A stretch of 64,000 nt of DNA from Glaciihabitans arcticus (GTDB taxonomy: Bacteria > Actinomycetota > Actinomycetes > Actinomycetales > Microbacteriaceae), in assembly GCF_004310685.1 (NCBI RefSeq), contig NZ_SISG01000001.1, forward strand, positions 992,001 through 1,056,000, in the 5' to 3' direction. Under the pieces are notes generated by a model that had not been told where the DNA came from, did no database searches, and saw only the letters and a program-made list of their open reading frames with translations. The position numbers and the translations under genes are program-made. Shown here piece after piece: positions 63,627-64,000 of this stretch (position 1 is its first letter; each line of letters opens with the position of its first letter).

Positions 63627-64000
63627 ATGGGCGCATGGGGCAGCGGAGTATTCGAGAACGACGACGCATCCGACTGGGTGTGGGAGCTCGAGGACGACAC
63701 CGACGGCCGCGTGCTCATCGACGCACTCAGCATCATCGTCGACACCCCGATCGATGAGCAGCCCGAGGCGCCGGATTGCAGCAACGCGCTGGCAGCAGCG
63801 GAGGTTGTGGCTTCGGCACGCACGGCGTCATCCACCACTCATCTACCGACCGAGGCGTCGGTCTGGATCCAGGCCCGTCGCGACCTGGTGACACCCGCCC
63901 TGCTGGCCCTCGCGAGCGGTGCCGTCGAGCGCGTGGCGATCGACTCCGAGCTGAAGGACCTGTGGGACGAGGCCGGCGACGGCTCCTGGGCAGAAGTGGT
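63627..64000 (+). CDS. DUF4259 protein (partial)
   Basis: The reading frame from ATG 63627 runs off the right edge (about 124 residues visible). MGAWGSGVFENDDASDWVWE is the diagnostic DUF4259 N-terminus. Function unknown. CAGAAT ends six bases before the ATG and no Shine-Dalgarno is seen. Confidence 0.88.
   Translation, partial: MGAWGSGVFENDDASDWVWELEDDTDGRVLIDALSIIVDTPIDEQPEAPDCSNALAAAEVVASARTASSTTHLPTEASVWIQARRDLVTPALLALASGAVERVAIDSELKDLWDEAGDGSWAEV

Noticed and set aside
1-64000. CRISPR array, IS elements, prophage, toxin-antitoxin pair
   Set aside because: No spaced direct repeats, transposase, integrase or phage structural genes found; the only TA-like gene has no partner.

Overview
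The window is a GC-rich (roughly two thirds GC by eye) chromosomal segment of an actinobacterium, most likely a member of the Microbacteriaceae (genus not determined). The grounds are the pyr operon with a conserved membrane protein between pyrC and carA, an actinobacterial IHF (mIHF) domain, DUF3000 and DUF349 proteins, the pdxS/pdxT and thrS/HIT pairs, many GTG starts, and TANNNT -10 boxes placed 6-7 nt before start codons. I see no phage, insertion sequence, CRISPR array or obvious island. It is essentially core genome, with tightly packed and often overlapping genes and no gene-free gap over about 300 bases except the tRNA cluster.

Positions 1-10.9 kb (minus strand) hold the pyrimidine operon pyrR-pyrB-pyrC-membrane protein-carA-carB-pyrF, which runs into gmk, rpoZ and coaBC. 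Overlaps of 1-8 nt couple the genes from pyrR through gmk, and a PyrR-binding RNA loop lies over the pyrR ribosome binding site. The guanylate kinase is fused to an N-terminal mIHF domain. From 10.9 to 16 kb come a nucleotidyltransferase, an SsuABC-like ABC importer, and the divergent lysG/lysE pair. From 16 to 27.7 kb lie nusB, efp, aroQ, two small plus-strand genes, then a long minus-strand cluster rpsD-DUF948-YtxH-alaS-ruvX-mltG-aroE-aroC-aroK-aroB. Together with aroQ this supplies five enzymes of the shikimate pathway.

From 27.9 to 41.9 kb: rarA, a membrane-anchored cyclophilin, a DUF349 protein, an AbiEi-like orphan, the (p)ppGpp synthetase/hydrolase, a rhodanese, the secF/secD/yajC translocation auxiliaries, the ruvCAB resolvasome, yebC and a membrane protein. 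From 41.9 to 50.4 kb: pdxT-pdxS (de novo PLP), pdxY (salvage), an Ap4A-phosphorylase-like HIT protein, thrS, a HAD phosphatase, two small membrane proteins, four tRNA genes (Val-GAC, Cys, Gly, Val-CAC) and an EI24 protein. From 50.4 to 64 kb: DUF2071, amt with a GlnR-type operator, nhaA, zapE, a sulfurtransferase plus SufE, a RibD-like reductase, an alpha/beta hydrolase, DUF3000, RNase D, the fatty-acid beta-oxidation pair fadA-fadB, and a truncated DUF4259 gene at the right edge.

The most notable finding is a recurring promoter geometry: about twenty genes on both strands have a -10-like hexamer ending 6-7 nt before the start codon and no Shine-Dalgarno sequence, which predicts extensive leaderless transcription. 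Next come the mIHF-Gmk fusion, the GlnR and PyrR sites, a duplicated initiation region with a mini-ORF before coaBC, an orphan AbiEi-like gene whose end runs into the stringent-response gene, and several unexplained inverted or tandem repeats.
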